DNA of 64,000 nucleotides, taken from positions 682,001 through 746,000 of the forward strand of contig NC_011297.1 in the NCBI RefSeq assembly GCF_000020965.1, written 5' to 3'. Positions 34,767 to 43,251 of the stretch are shown here, one piece after another. The notes under the pieces were generated by a model, which saw only the letters and a program-made list of their open reading frames with translations, did not search any database and was not told the DNA's origin. The first letter of the stretch is position 1. Each line of letters begins with the position of its first letter. Position numbers and translations under genes: made by a program. The DNA is from Dictyoglomus thermophilum H-6-12. GTDB lineage: Bacteria; Dictyoglomota; Dictyoglomia; Dictyoglomales; Dictyoglomaceae.

Positions 34767-35228
34767 ATGGGTTATAAAGAGATTGTTATGGGGAAACAAA
34801 AGAGAATTGCCTTAGTGGCTCATGATAACAAAAAACAGGAATTATTAGAATGGGCAAGGTTTAACAGAGGAACATTGTCTAACCATATTCTGTATGCTAC
34901 TGGAACTACTGGTGATATTTTAGAAAAAGAACTTGGTTTAAAAATAATAAAATTTTATAGTGGTCCACTTGGAGGAGACCAACAGATTGGAGCAAAAATT
35001 GCAGAAGGGGAGATAGATTTTCTCATATTTTTCTGGGATCCATTAGAACCACTCCCTCATGATCCTGATGTAAAGGCACTTCTTAGAATTGCTGTGGTAT
35101 GGAATATTCCTATAGCTTCGAATAGAGCTACAGCTGATTTTATAATCTCCTCTCCACTAATGAATATGGAGTATGTAAGGCTTGTTCCTGACTATGAGGC
35201 TTATGTTCACAGAAAATTGAATTTGTAA
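34767..35228 (+). CDS. mgsA: Methylglyoxal synthase
   Basis: 153 residues. Converts dihydroxyacetone phosphate to methylglyoxal and phosphate, a cytoplasmic bypass of lower glycolysis that relieves sugar-phosphate build-up. Key features: [33 protein letters not shown], the catalytic Asp71 in [38 protein letters not shown] and the conserved [13 protein letters not shown]. It lies 12 bases after the DppC-like gene with its own GAGGTG site and is probably co-transcribed with the sugar transporter, which would link sugar influx to this safety valve. Confidence 0.95.
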   Translation: MGYKEIVMGKQKRIALVAHDNKKQELLEWARFNRGTLSNHILYATGTTGDILEKELGLKIIKFYSGPLGGDQQIGAKIAEGEIDFLIFFWDPLEPLPHDPDVKALLRIAVVWNIPIASNRATADFIISSPLMNMEYVRLVPDYEAYVHRKLNL

Positions 35229-35261
35229 AATTTTATCACAAAATATATTGATTTTATTATG

Positions 35262-35290
35262 TTGACATCTAATTATTTTAAAAGTATAAT
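35262..35290 (+). promoter_or_regulatory. Strong consensus promoter of the SLH outer-membrane gene
   Basis: TTGACA (35262-35267) and TATAAT (35285-35290) with a 17-base spacer, a perfect match to the major sigma consensus, as expected for an abundant envelope protein. The start is expected near 35297. Confidence 0.92.
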
Positions 35291-35296
35291 TTAATT

Positions 35297-35445
35297 GAGT
35301 TGTTGTGAAGGGAGGTGGTGAGAGAAATCCTTAATGTTACTCGTTTTAAGTACGGTCTTAATGAGAGATTTAGAGAGGAAGCTCTTTATCCTTTAAAGGA
35401 TAAAGGTAGCTCTCTCTAAAAAAATATTTATTGTGGGAGGGTCGT
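35297..35445 (+). promoter_or_regulatory. Structured 5' leader of the SLH gene with possible upstream ORF
   Basis: The leader of about 150 bases carries a long hairpin: TTTAGAGAG (35369-35377) pairs with CTCTCTAAA (35412-35420), AGCT (35380-35383) with AGCT (35408-35411), and the tip is the perfect palindrome TTATCCTTT/AAAGGATAA (35386-35403). Upstream, GAAGGGAGGTG is followed by a GTG (35318) that opens a 33-codon frame ending at 35419, the base of the hairpin. The short spacing makes translation doubtful. A stabilising role for an abundant mRNA is plausible. Confidence 0.5.
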
Positions 35446-37293
35446 ATGAGTAGGAGGATTTTAAGTTTAGTATTAATGGTATTCTTAGTCTTAAGTGTTT
35501 CTTATGCACAGGTAGGTAAATTTAAGGATGTTCCATCTAATCATTGGGCAGCAGAAGCAGTTAAGTACTTAACAGATTTAGGGATAATTTCTGGAATCAA
35601 ACCTGATACTTTTGCTGGAGATCTATATGTAACAAGATATCAAGTTGCTGTCTTACTCTATAAGTTAATACAAGCTCTACAAACTGGTAAAATAGCCTTG
35701 CCTGCAACCGATGTTAGTGAACTTAAAGACCTTGTTTCTCAACTCCAGGATGAATTGCAGCTTATTGGAGCAAACGTAGAAGATTTAATGAATGCGTTAC
35801 AAGATCTTGATTCAAGAGTTTCTGACTTAGAAACAGCGATTACTGAGAAAGTGGGAGTAGAAGATGTAGAGAATATAGTCAATGAGGCACTTGCGGATGT
35901 AAATGCAAGGCTTGATGATTTAGAGGCAAAGATAGAAGCTATAGAAAAAGTGGAAATTACTCCTGAACAAATTGAGGCAGTAGTTGGAGATAAGTTAGAG
36001 CAACTTGTAGAATCAAAAATGGAGGAGTTAACTAGCAGAGTTACTGATCTTGAGGGATTTGTTACTGACTTAGATTCAAGACTTGCAGATGTTGAGGCAG
36101 CATTAGTAGATAAGCCATCTTTAGATGAAGTAGAGGCAATGATTGAGGAGAAATTAGGTTCAATTGAGGTTCCAGATGTGGAGGAGTTAACTGGCAGAGT
36201 TACTGATCTTGAGGATAGGGTTTCGGCAGTTGAAACAAGACTTGATGATGTAGACAGTGCAATTTCTGATATTATGAGTTCAGTAGATGATCTAAATGCA
36301 AATCTTGTAGATCTTTCTGGAAAGGTCGATGAGGTACTTGCATTAAAAGATCAACTTGATGAGTTAATAGCAAGGATAGAATCTATACAGGGTATAGAGA
36401 TTCCTGTAGAACTTGATGAGATTAAATCATTCATAATGGATTTAGACTCAAGGTTAACAGAGCTTTCTACCAGTGTAGATGATCTAAGTACAGTAGTAGC
36501 TGATTTACAATCTCAGATTGATGATATTAATTCGAAATTTGATCAAGTTAATACAAATATTGATAATATCAACTCTTCTATAGAAGCTCTATCTACCAGT
36601 GTGGACGATCTATTTGTGCTTAATGATGGAGTATCTACAAGATTAGATGAAACAGTAAATAGATTAGTTACTTTAGAAGAGAGGGTGGCTACTCTTGAGA
36701 ATAAAGCTACTGTAGAGAAGAATTTTGCATTGGATTTAAGATTTACAGTAAAAGTTGGTTTGGCCACAAGAACCCCAGTGAATACTCTTACAACAAAGTT
36801 AACATTTAATTTGATGCCTAGTGTAAAACTCTTCTTACAATCTGTGAGTAGTGCTAGTGGAATTGATATGTCTGGTGGTGTAGATGCAAGCATGCCAATT
36901 AGCAAAGATATAACAGGTGTTGCAGGAGCTTCATATGATAATGGTAAGTTCTCAGTTTATGGTGGTGTGAAGCTTGCGATGTTAAAGAATGCTGTAATTG
37001 ATGTTATAGTAGGAGTTCCAGATGTTATGGCTCTTGGCAGTGGAGAACTAAAAGATACAGTATCTTTGAAGATTGGTGGATCTTATAAATTAACTGATAA
37101 AGTTAGCTTAACAGGATATGCAACAAATCTTGAAGGTGGTGCAGCAGCAGCTAATTTTGCAGTAGTGTATGCTGTAGATCCTAAGGCTGATCTATCTTTA
37201 GGATTGTACTTGTACGGTCTAGGAAATCTACTTGGAGGTAATTTTGACGCTGTCCAAAAATCCGTAGTATTCTCTGCAGGAGCTTCCTTCTAA
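35446..37293 (+). CDS. SLH-domain, coiled-coil, beta-barrel outer-membrane tether (OmpM/Omp-alpha-like)
   Basis: 615 residues. A signal peptide (about 1-22, SVSYAQ) is followed by one SLH domain (about 25-75: FKDVPSNHWAAEAVKYLTDLGIISG), a long left-handed coiled coil (about 80-420, repeated SRVTDLE, LDSRL, SVDDL heptads) and a beta-rich domain (about 425-615) ending in Phe, the usual outer-membrane barrel signature. Such proteins span the periplasm, with the SLH binding the cell wall and the barrel held in the outer membrane. ATG 35446 has GGGAGGG just upstream; a TTG at 35431 overlaps that site. The gene stands alone between a consensus promoter and a terminator. Confidence 0.88.
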   Translation: MSRRILSLVLMVFLVLSVSYAQVGKFKDVPSNHWAAEAVKYLTDLGIISGIKPDTFAGDLYVTRYQVAVLLYKLIQALQTGKIALPATDVSELKDLVSQLQDELQLIGANVEDLMNALQDLDSRVSDLETAITEKVGVEDVENIVNEALADVNARLDDLEAKIEAIEKVEITPEQIEAVVGDKLEQLVESKMEELTSRVTDLEGFVTDLDSRLADVEAALVDKPSLDEVEAMIEEKLGSIEVPDVEELTGRVTDLEDRVSAVETRLDDVDSAISDIMSSVDDLNANLVDLSGKVDEVLALKDQLDELIARIESIQGIEIPVELDEIKSFIMDLDSRLTELSTSVDDLSTVVADLQSQIDDINSKFDQVNTNIDNINSSIEALSTSVDDLFVLNDGVSTRLDETVNRLVTLEERVATLENKATVEKNFALDLRFTVKVGLATRTPVNTLTTKLTFNLMPSVKLFLQSVSSASGIDMSGGVDASMPISKDITGVAGASYDNGKFSVYGGVKLAMLKNAVIDVIVGVPDVMALGSGELKDTVSLKIGGSYKLTDKVSLTGYATNLEGGAAAANFAVVYAVDPKADLSLGLYLYGLGNLLGGNFDAVQKSVVFSAGASF

Positions 37294-37313
37294 TATCTGC
37301 TGATTGGAAAATC

Positions 37314-37345
37314 AAGGGGAGGGAAGAAAATCCCTCCCCTTTTTT
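37314..37345 (+). terminator. Rho-independent terminator after the SLH gene
   Basis: GGGGAGGGA (37316-37324) and TCCCTCCCC (37331-37339) with loop AGAAAA, followed by TTTTTT. It separates the gene from the convergent flavoprotein gene. Confidence 0.92.
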
Positions 37346-37362
37346 ATTTCCTACAGGAGTAT

Positions 37363-38553
37363 TTAAAAAATTGATTTTAGAATTTTAGGGGTGAATTTTG
37401 ATAACTTATAAAATTCTTTATTTTTTAATAAATTAGGAATTGTTTTAAGTACTGATGTCTGATAAGCAGTATCTCCAAAGTTTTCAATGTTTCTTATAAT
37501 TTCTTCAGAATTAATTATTTTATATATCTCATTCAAATCACTATCACTTAATTGGTTTAAAAACTTTCTTACTATTTTTGTGAATTTTAACTCTTTACCA
37601 AATTTTTTATAAGTTAACTTGGGAAATGTTTTTAAATGATTAATATTGTTATCCTCAAGATATTTTTTAACTTGTTCTATAGCTATTTGGGCTCCTTGTA
37701 ATCCAAAGTATATACCTCCACCTGTGGTAGATTTGTTGTATCCTGCAGCATCTCCAACAATGAGGATATTGGGATAATAATATTCTTCATAAGGTCCTAA
37801 AATAGGTATAATTCCACCATAGGACTTTATTATTTCTATACCCGAATTTCGGGTTTTTTTTAGATTGTTTAAAAATTTATCAAGAAATATTTTAGGATTC
37901 TCATTAGGTTGGACTGCTACACCGATTTTCGTAAGGTTTCCATAAGGAGAAACCCAAAGGAAAAAGCCTTTTGAATAAGTAGAACCAAGATAAACCTCTA
38001 CGCATTCTTTATCTAGAAGTTCTAATCCTATTACTTCATATTGAAGGGATACGAGATAAGGATTAGGCTTGAGACCTAATCTTTTGGCAAATTGCCGTTT
38101 TGCACCTTCAGCGTTTATTATTACTTTTGCTTCAATCTTTCTTCTTCGATTTTTTTCTTCTATGATTAGTCTTGTTGCTTCGTTTTCAATTTCAATTCCA
38201 ATAGCCTTTGCTGATAACAGTAAAGTACAGCCATTTTTTCCAGCTAATTCTGCCATGTTTTTGTCAAAGAGAGAACGATCAAGAATGTAGGAGTCAGGCT
38301 TACTTTTTTTTAATTTTATAAAATTCCCATTGGGAAAGAAAAAATATCCCCCTTTTAAGCTATTCCTAATGGATTCCTTAGGAAGAGGGAATTCTTCAAA
38401 GGCATGAATGCTTAGTTTACCCAAACAGTGTAGGGGTTCTCCTATTTTGCTGTGCTCTTCTATTATGAGAGTTTTTATATTATTTTTCCCTGCTAAGTAA
38501 CCTGCAAAACTTCCTACGGGTCCACCACCAACTATTACTAGGTCCCAAATCAT
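37363..38553 (-). CDS. Geranylgeranyl reductase-family flavoprotein
   Basis: 396 residues of the FAD-dependent geranylgeranyl reductase / FixC group: the dinucleotide-binding VIVGGGPVGSFAGYLAG at the N-terminus, IIEEHSKIGEPLHCLGKLS with the family's Cys, SYILDRSLFDKNMAELA, INAEGAKRQFAKRLGL, and the second FAD motif ILIVGDAAGYNKSTTGGGIYFGLQGAQIA. Members reduce isoprenoid double bonds or act as related oxidoreductases; lipid or quinone side-chain reduction is possible here but unproven. Its start overlaps the end of the aminotransferase gene by four bases and it has no ribosome site of its own, so translation is coupled. Confidence 0.82.
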   Translation of the reverse strand: MIWDLVIVGGGPVGSFAGYLAGKNNIKTLIIEEHSKIGEPLHCLGKLSIHAFEEFPLPKESIRNSLKGGYFFFPNGNFIKLKKSKPDSYILDRSLFDKNMAELAGKNGCTLLLSAKAIGIEIENEATRLIIEEKNRRRKIEAKVIINAEGAKRQFAKRLGLKPNPYLVSLQYEVIGLELLDKECVEVYLGSTYSKGFFLWVSPYGNLTKIGVAVQPNENPKIFLDKFLNNLKKTRNSGIEIIKSYGGIIPILGPYEEYYYPNILIVGDAAGYNKSTTGGGIYFGLQGAQIAIEQVKKYLEDNNINHLKTFPKLTYKKFGKELKFTKIVRKFLNQLSDSDLNEIYKIINSEEIIRNIENFGDTAYQTSVLKTIPNLLKNKEFYKLSKFTPKILKSIF

Positions 38554-39764
38554 ATAGTTATTCTTTCTTTCTCTCTTTCTTTATATTCTTCCCACGCTTT
38601 TATGAGTCTTCTTACACCTTCTTCTACTTTATCCACTGGTACTTGAGAGAAAGAGATTCGAGCAGTGTTTTTTCCTTCTTGGGATACAAAGAACTCTTCT
38701 CCAGGGACAAAACTTGTTTTGTTATTTAATGCACACTCTGCGAGTTTATAGGTATCTACCCATTCTGGAAAGGTTAAGAAAAAGAAAAATCCACCTTGAG
38801 GATAATTCCAGTTAGCGATATTTTTGAAGGTATTTTCTAAGGCTATTTTTAAAGCGTCTCTCTTTTCTTTGTATGCTTTTCTCAATTTTTTAACATGCTT
38901 TTCAAGGAAACCTAATCTCCAATATTGGTATATCATTTTTTGATTCAGAGTTCCTGAACAGAGGTCAGAGGCTTCTTTTAATCTTACAAGGGCATTTATT
39001 ACTTCTTTATGGCCGATTACAAAACCTGTTCTTAGGCCTGGAGATAAAATTTTCGAGAAGCTTCCTATGGTTATAATTTTTTCACTACCGGAGATGGTTA
39101 GAAGAGGAGGTAGAGTGTCAGTATCATAGGAGAGCAAACTATATGCTAAATCCTCTACTACGAAGAAATCATATTTTTCAGAGAGTTCTAAGATTTTTCT
39201 TCTTCTCTCTATGGCAAGACATGTGCCTGCTGGGTTAGAAAAGTCAGGAACTATATAAAGCAATTTTACTTTCTCATTTAGATTTGATAGTACCTCTTCT
39301 AAATAATCTGTATTGATACCATATTCGTCTTGTGGAATTCCAATAAGTCTATCGGTAAACATACTCCATGCTTGTATAGTCCCAAGATAGCCTGGTTCCT
39401 CTATTAAGGCAATGTCATTCTCATCAAGAAATAATTTCCCAAGCAAATCTAAGGCTTGTTGAGATCCTTCTGTTAGTATTATGTTTTCTGGATTTATTGT
39501 TAAAGACCATTTATTGAAAAATTGTTCCCCAATTAGCTGTCTTAGTTTTATATCTCCAATAGTTGACGAATATTGAAAGGCACGATTTCCTTCTGTCCTA
39601 AGTACTTCTTCATAGGCGTATCTTAGTTCTTCCACTGGGAAGAGGTTATTGTCTGGTAGACCTCCTGCAAAAGAAATAGTTTCTGGATCTTGAGCTAAAA
39701 CAAATTTTGACATAGCATCAGAGGTTCTTTGGGCTATTCTTTTTGAAAATTTTTTGCACCCCAT
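38550..39764 (-). CDS. PLP-dependent aminotransferase (aspartate fold, 2-aminoadipate type)
   Basis: About 404 residues of fold-type I: SFAGGLPDNNLFPVEEL, the phosphate-binding TEGSQQALDLLGKLFL, PGYLGTIQAW, VPDFSNPAGTCLAIERR with the conserved Asn-Pro, VVEDLAYSLLSYD, and the PLP lysine Lys238 in GSFSKILSPGLRTGFVIG. This ARO8/LysN-like subgroup acts on 2-aminoadipate, aromatic or branched-chain amino acids. ATG 39764 lies nine bases from AAGGAG; an upstream in-frame ATG at 39812 lacks a site. The next gene (flavoprotein) is translationally coupled. Confidence 0.9.
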   Translation of the reverse strand: MGCKKFSKRIAQRTSDAMSKFVLAQDPETISFAGGLPDNNLFPVEELRYAYEEVLRTEGNRAFQYSSTIGDIKLRQLIGEQFFNKWSLTINPENIILTEGSQQALDLLGKLFLDENDIALIEEPGYLGTIQAWSMFTDRLIGIPQDEYGINTDYLEEVLSNLNEKVKLLYIVPDFSNPAGTCLAIERRRKILELSEKYDFFVVEDLAYSLLSYDTDTLPPLLTISGSEKIITIGSFSKILSPGLRTGFVIGHKEVINALVRLKEASDLCSGTLNQKMIYQYWRLGFLEKHVKKLRKAYKEKRDALKIALENTFKNIANWNYPQGGFFFFLTFPEWVDTYKLAECALNNKTSFVPGEEFFVSQEGKNTARISFSQVPVDKVEEGVRRLIKAWEEYKEREKERITI

Positions 39765-39792
39765 CTTCCCACTCTCCTTAACTTTTTCACAA

Positions 39793-39821
39793 AAATTAGC
39801 ATAATTATTCAATTAAGTCAA
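39793..39821 (-). promoter_or_regulatory. Promoter of the aminotransferase-flavoprotein operon
   Basis: Minus-strand TTGACT (39821-39816) and TAATTT (39798-39793), 17-base spacer, with an extended TGC before the -10. The start codon follows after about 28 bases. Confidence 0.6.
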
Positions 39822-39840
39822 GATATAATTTTAGAAATTT

Positions 39841-40773
39841 TTAGTATATTTTTGTAACTCTTACTTTATTCTCTAAGTTGAATATTTCCTTAATTTGTTC
39901 CTCTTGGGTGATTTCTACATATTTTGTTTTGACATATCCAGTAGCACAGGCCAATTTTATAGCCTTAATAGGATCTTTATAATTTTTAAGACCATAGATA
40001 AATCCTGCTAAGAATGAATCTCCTGTTCCCCATTGAATACCATTATTAGGAGGTAAAGCGGATTTATAGATATGGTTTTCTATTCCAATTAGAGCTCCTT
40101 TTTTTCCAAGGGATATAATGGGGTACTTTATATTATAGTTTTTTAGGAAGCTAATGGCCTGAATATAGTTATTTCTGTTTTTGAGTTTGAATTTTAATAA
40201 AGTTTCAATTTCTTCTTTGTTTGGTTTAACAATATCTGGGGATTCCTTTAAGGCTTCTTTTAACACATTATCTCTTGCATCTACTACTTTAATTATTTTA
40301 GGATTTTTTATTTCTTTCAACATTAAAGCGTAGATCTCTGCAGGGGTCTCTGGAGGAACACTTCCTGATATTATTACTATCTCAGAATTTTTAACATTTT
40401 CTCTAAAGATCTTAAAGAACTTTTCCCATTCTTCATTTCTTATTCTATTTCCAGCTCCGTTTAATACAGTAAAGGTATTTTTTTTATCCTCTTTTATTCC
40501 TATAGCAAACCTTGTTTTACCTTTAGTTTCTACAAATTCATAATCAATGTCTCTTATATTTAATTCTTCTTTTAAAATTATACCTGTAGATCCTCCACAA
40601 AATCCAATAATTTTAACCTTTTCTCCAAAAGCTTTCAAGGTTTTTGCCACATTTATTCCCTTTCCACCAGGTATCATTTCTTCCTTATAAGATCTATTCA
40701 CTTTGTTTTTTTGAAATTTTTGAGTATAAAAAACTATATCTAGACTTGGATTTATATTCACCACTAAGATCAT
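39841..40773 (-). CDS. PfkB-family sugar-phosphate kinase (1-phosphofructokinase/tagatose-6-phosphate kinase type)
   Basis: 310 residues of the PfkB (ribokinase) family, hexose-phosphate kinase branch: VVNINPSLDIVFYTQKF at the N-terminus, the first signature IPGGKGINVAKTLKAFGEKV, IVIISGSVPPETPAEIY, DIVKPNKEEIETLL and the anion-hole motif WGTGDSFLAGFIYGL with catalytic Asp252. This branch phosphorylates fructose 1-phosphate or tagatose 6-phosphate. The latter would fit galactose use, but no PTS or lac genes are present, so the substrate is undecided. A ribosome site (AAGGAG) precedes the ATG; the gene is divergent from the TPR gene. Confidence 0.85.
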   Translation of the reverse strand: MILVVNINPSLDIVFYTQKFQKNKVNRSYKEEMIPGGKGINVAKTLKAFGEKVKIIGFCGGSTGIILKEELNIRDIDYEFVETKGKTRFAIGIKEDKKNTFTVLNGAGNRIRNEEWEKFFKIFRENVKNSEIVIISGSVPPETPAEIYALMLKEIKNPKIIKVVDARDNVLKEALKESPDIVKPNKEEIETLLKFKLKNRNNYIQAISFLKNYNIKYPIISLGKKGALIGIENHIYKSALPPNNGIQWGTGDSFLAGFIYGLKNYKDPIKAIKLACATGYVKTKYVEITQEEQIKEIFNLENKVRVTKIY

Positions 40774-40791
40774 CTTTAAGCTCCTTATTAG

Positions 40792-40819
40792 TTGATTTTA
40801 GTTTTAAATATATTATACT
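40792..40819 (+). promoter_or_regulatory. Promoter of the TPR gene (leaderless arrangement)
   Basis: TTGATT (40792-40797) and TATACT (40814-40819) with a 16-base spacer. Only seven bases separate the -10 from the ATG at 40827, so the transcript should start at or beside the start codon. A minus-strand TATAAT (40817-40812) overlaps this -10 and may serve the divergent kinase gene. Confidence 0.65.
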
Positions 40820-40826
40820 TTTAAAT

Positions 40827-41429
40827 ATGAAAATGGATATTACTGATTTATTAAAAAAAGCAGATGATTTTAAGCAGAAAGGTAAGTTATATAAAGCCAT
40901 AACTCTTTATGAAAAGATTTTATCAGAGATCAATGATGACGAACTTTTAAGCTGGCTTAGGATAACTCTTGCTGATCTCTATTTTTGGGTAAAAGAATTT
41001 GATAAGGCTAAAAGATTAATAACTGATAATATTGATCATAATCCTAAAGAAGCTTTTAATTACTATTTTATGGGATTTGTTTTAGTCGGAGAAGGAGATT
41101 TACATACTGCAAAGGAGTATTTTAAGTTAGCCTGTGATATAGAACCTGAGAATGCAGAGTATCTGAGAGGATTAGGGTTAGTTGAATTTTTATTGGGCAA
41201 TTATGAGATTTCAGAAAGGATCTTAAGAGAAGTTCTAAGGATAGATCCTGATAACAGTGCTGCAAGAGATAATCTAATTGAATTATTGATAAAAGTTGGA
41301 AAGATAGAAGAGGCAGAGGAGGAAATATTTGAATTTAGGAAAAAAGATCCAAAGGATTGGCAAATTCTTTATAGAGTTCAGGAACTTAGGAATAGAAAAA
41401 AAGAGATAAAAGAGGGAGGAAGCTTATAG
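40827..41429 (+). CDS. Tetratricopeptide-repeat protein
   Basis: 200 residues composed of about four TPR units: [93 protein letters not shown] and [29 protein letters not shown]. No signal peptide or membrane helix is seen, so it is probably a cytoplasmic scaffold; no partner is evident. The frame is open further upstream, but there is no promoter or site there, and the -10 box just before the ATG at 40827 fixes the start. It converges on ftsH with a six-base overlap. Confidence 0.82.
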   Translation: MKMDITDLLKKADDFKQKGKLYKAITLYEKILSEINDDELLSWLRITLADLYFWVKEFDKAKRLITDNIDHNPKEAFNYYFMGFVLVGEGDLHTAKEYFKLACDIEPENAEYLRGLGLVEFLLGNYEISERILREVLRIDPDNSAARDNLIELLIKVGKIEEAEEEIFEFRKKDPKDWQILYRVQELRNRKKEIKEGGSL

Positions 41430-43247
41430 AGCTTCCTCCACTTTTGATGTATCTTTTGAAAGATATTTATCAATTTCAGTTCCTTCAAGAGTTTCCTTTT
41501 CCATGAGTATTTTTGAAAGTTCTCTTAGTACATCTTCATGATTTTTTAGTAAATCGAGGGCTTTATTATACATTTTATCTATTATACTTTTTATTTCTTC
41601 ATCTATAACTCTTGCAGTTTCTTCAGAATAATTTTTAATTTGCATTAAATCTTTACCCAAGAATATTTCTGAATGATTTTCTCCAAGAGAGAGATTTCTT
41701 AATTTCTCACTCATTCCATATTCACACACCATTTTTCGAGCAAGTTCTGTAGCTCTCCTTAAATCGTCAGCAGCGCCAGAGGTTGGTTGTCCAAAGATTA
41801 ATTCTTCGGCAGCCCTTCCTCCTAAAAGTACCGTAATTTCAGCTTCTAATTCTCTTTTAGTGAGTAAGTACCTGTCTTCTTCTGGCAATTGAAGGGTATA
41901 TCCTAAGGCAAGTCCTCTTGGAATAATGGTAACTTTATGGACAGGAGTTGCTTCGGGAATTAGTTTGGCAACTAAGGCATGCCCTAACTCATGAAAAGCA
42001 ACGATTTCTTTTTCTTGCGGTCTTAAAATTCGATTCTTCTTTTCCGGACCTGCTATGACCTTTTCAATGGCTTCTTCAAATTCCTCCATGTTAATTTCTC
42101 TCTTGTTTTTTCTTGCTGCTAGAATAGCTGCCTCATTTACTAGATTTGCAATATCAGCGCCTACAAACCCGGGAGTACTTTTAGCAATTATATCAATATT
42201 AACATCTTTTCCTATTGGTTTTCCTCTTAGATGAACTTCTAATATTTTTTTCCTGCCTTCAAAGTCTGGTCTATCTACAATTACTCTTCTATCAAAACGC
42301 CCTGGCCTTAGTAGGGCAGGATCTAAGATATCAGGTCTGTTTGTAGCTGCAAGTACTATAACATTAGTATTTTCATCAAAACCATCCATTTCTACTAAAA
42401 GTTGGTTCAATGTTTGTTCTCTTTCGTCGTGGCCTCCACCAAGCCCTGCTCCTCTATGTCTTCCTACAGCATCAAGCTCATCAATAAAGATAATTGAAGG
42501 GCTCAATTTTTTAGCCTGGGTAAATAGATCTCTTACTCTTGCAGCTCCTACTCCGACAAACATTTCTACAAATTCTGAGCCGCTTATAGAAAAGAAGGGT
42601 ACATTGGCTTCTCCTGCTACAGCTCTTGCAAGTAATGTTTTACCAGTTCCTGGTGGGCCTACAAGAAGTATTCCTCTAGGAATTCTTGCTCCTAATTGTC
42701 TATATTTCTGTGGATATTTAAGAAAGTCTACAACTTCTTTGAGCTCTTGTTTTGCCTCATCGGCTCCAGCTACGTCAGCAAAGGTTACTTTTGGTCTGTT
42801 GTCAAGAAATAGTCTTGCTCTACTTCTTCCAAAGGAAAATGCCTGATTATTGCTACCTTGAATTTGTCTAAACATCATCCAGAAGAAGAAAATAAGAATT
42901 AGATAGGGAGCGAAGCCTAAAAGAAAACTTATCCATATAGATGTAGTTTCTGGAGGTCTAACCTCAACTTCTACATCATTTCTTACAAGAGTGGGTATAA
43001 GATTTGGATCCTGAGAAGGAATATATACTTTGAATTTTGTTCCATCTCTAAAGAGACCTGTGGCGTCATTCTCTCCTATTTCTACTTTATATACTTCTTT
43101 ATTTTCAACATATTTTAAAAACTCTGTATAAGAGATTTGTCTTTCTCTATTATTTAAATTAAGAGAGTTAGGATTAATAAAAGTGTATACTAAAAAACCA
43201 ATCAAAAAGATTATTATAAGTCTCTGAATTAAGCCCCTCCAGTTCAA
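41424..43247 (-). CDS. ftsH: ATP-dependent zinc metalloprotease FtsH
   Basis: 607 residues. Membrane-anchored AAA+ protease that degrades unassembled and regulatory membrane proteins. Two N-terminal membrane helices (about 7-24 and 105-125) flank a periplasmic domain; the AAA module has Walker A GPPGTGKT (Lys203), Walker [12 protein letters not shown], the SRH region [20 protein letters not shown], and the protease site HELGH at His419. The start is TTG, nine bases after a GGAGG that overlaps the end of tilS. The tRNA-Met, tilS, ftsH order with tiny gaps implies one transcript; tilS-ftsH adjacency is common in bacteria. Confidence 0.97.
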   Translation of the reverse strand: MNWRGLIQRLIIIFLIGFLVYTFINPNSLNLNNRERQISYTEFLKYVENKEVYKVEIGENDATGLFRDGTKFKVYIPSQDPNLIPTLVRNDVEVEVRPPETTSIWISFLLGFAPYLILIFFFWMMFRQIQGSNNQAFSFGRSRARLFLDNRPKVTFADVAGADEAKQELKEVVDFLKYPQKYRQLGARIPRGILLVGPPGTGKTLLARAVAGEANVPFFSISGSEFVEMFVGVGAARVRDLFTQAKKLSPSIIFIDELDAVGRHRGAGLGGGHDEREQTLNQLLVEMDGFDENTNVIVLAATNRPDILDPALLRPGRFDRRVIVDRPDFEGRKKILEVHLRGKPIGKDVNIDIIAKSTPGFVGADIANLVNEAAILAARKNKREINMEEFEEAIEKVIAGPEKKNRILRPQEKEIVAFHELGHALVAKLIPEATPVHKVTIIPRGLALGYTLQLPEEDRYLLTKRELEAEITVLLGGRAAEELIFGQPTSGAADDLRRATELARKMVCEYGMSEKLRNLSLGENHSEIFLGKDLMQIKNYSEETARVIDEEIKSIIDKMYNKALDLLKNHEDVLRELSKILMEKETLEGTEIDKYLSKDTSKVEEAL

Positions 43248-43251
43248 TTAT

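Noticed and set aside
35318-35419. 33-codon ORF in the SLH leader as a definite gene
   Set aside because: The GTG is only two bases from the GGAGG core and the peptide has no recognisable features, so it is kept as a hypothesis only.
40644-40826. In-frame upstream extension of the TPR gene
   Set aside because: The extension runs antisense through the PfkB gene, lacks TPR features, and a good promoter lies just before ATG 40827.
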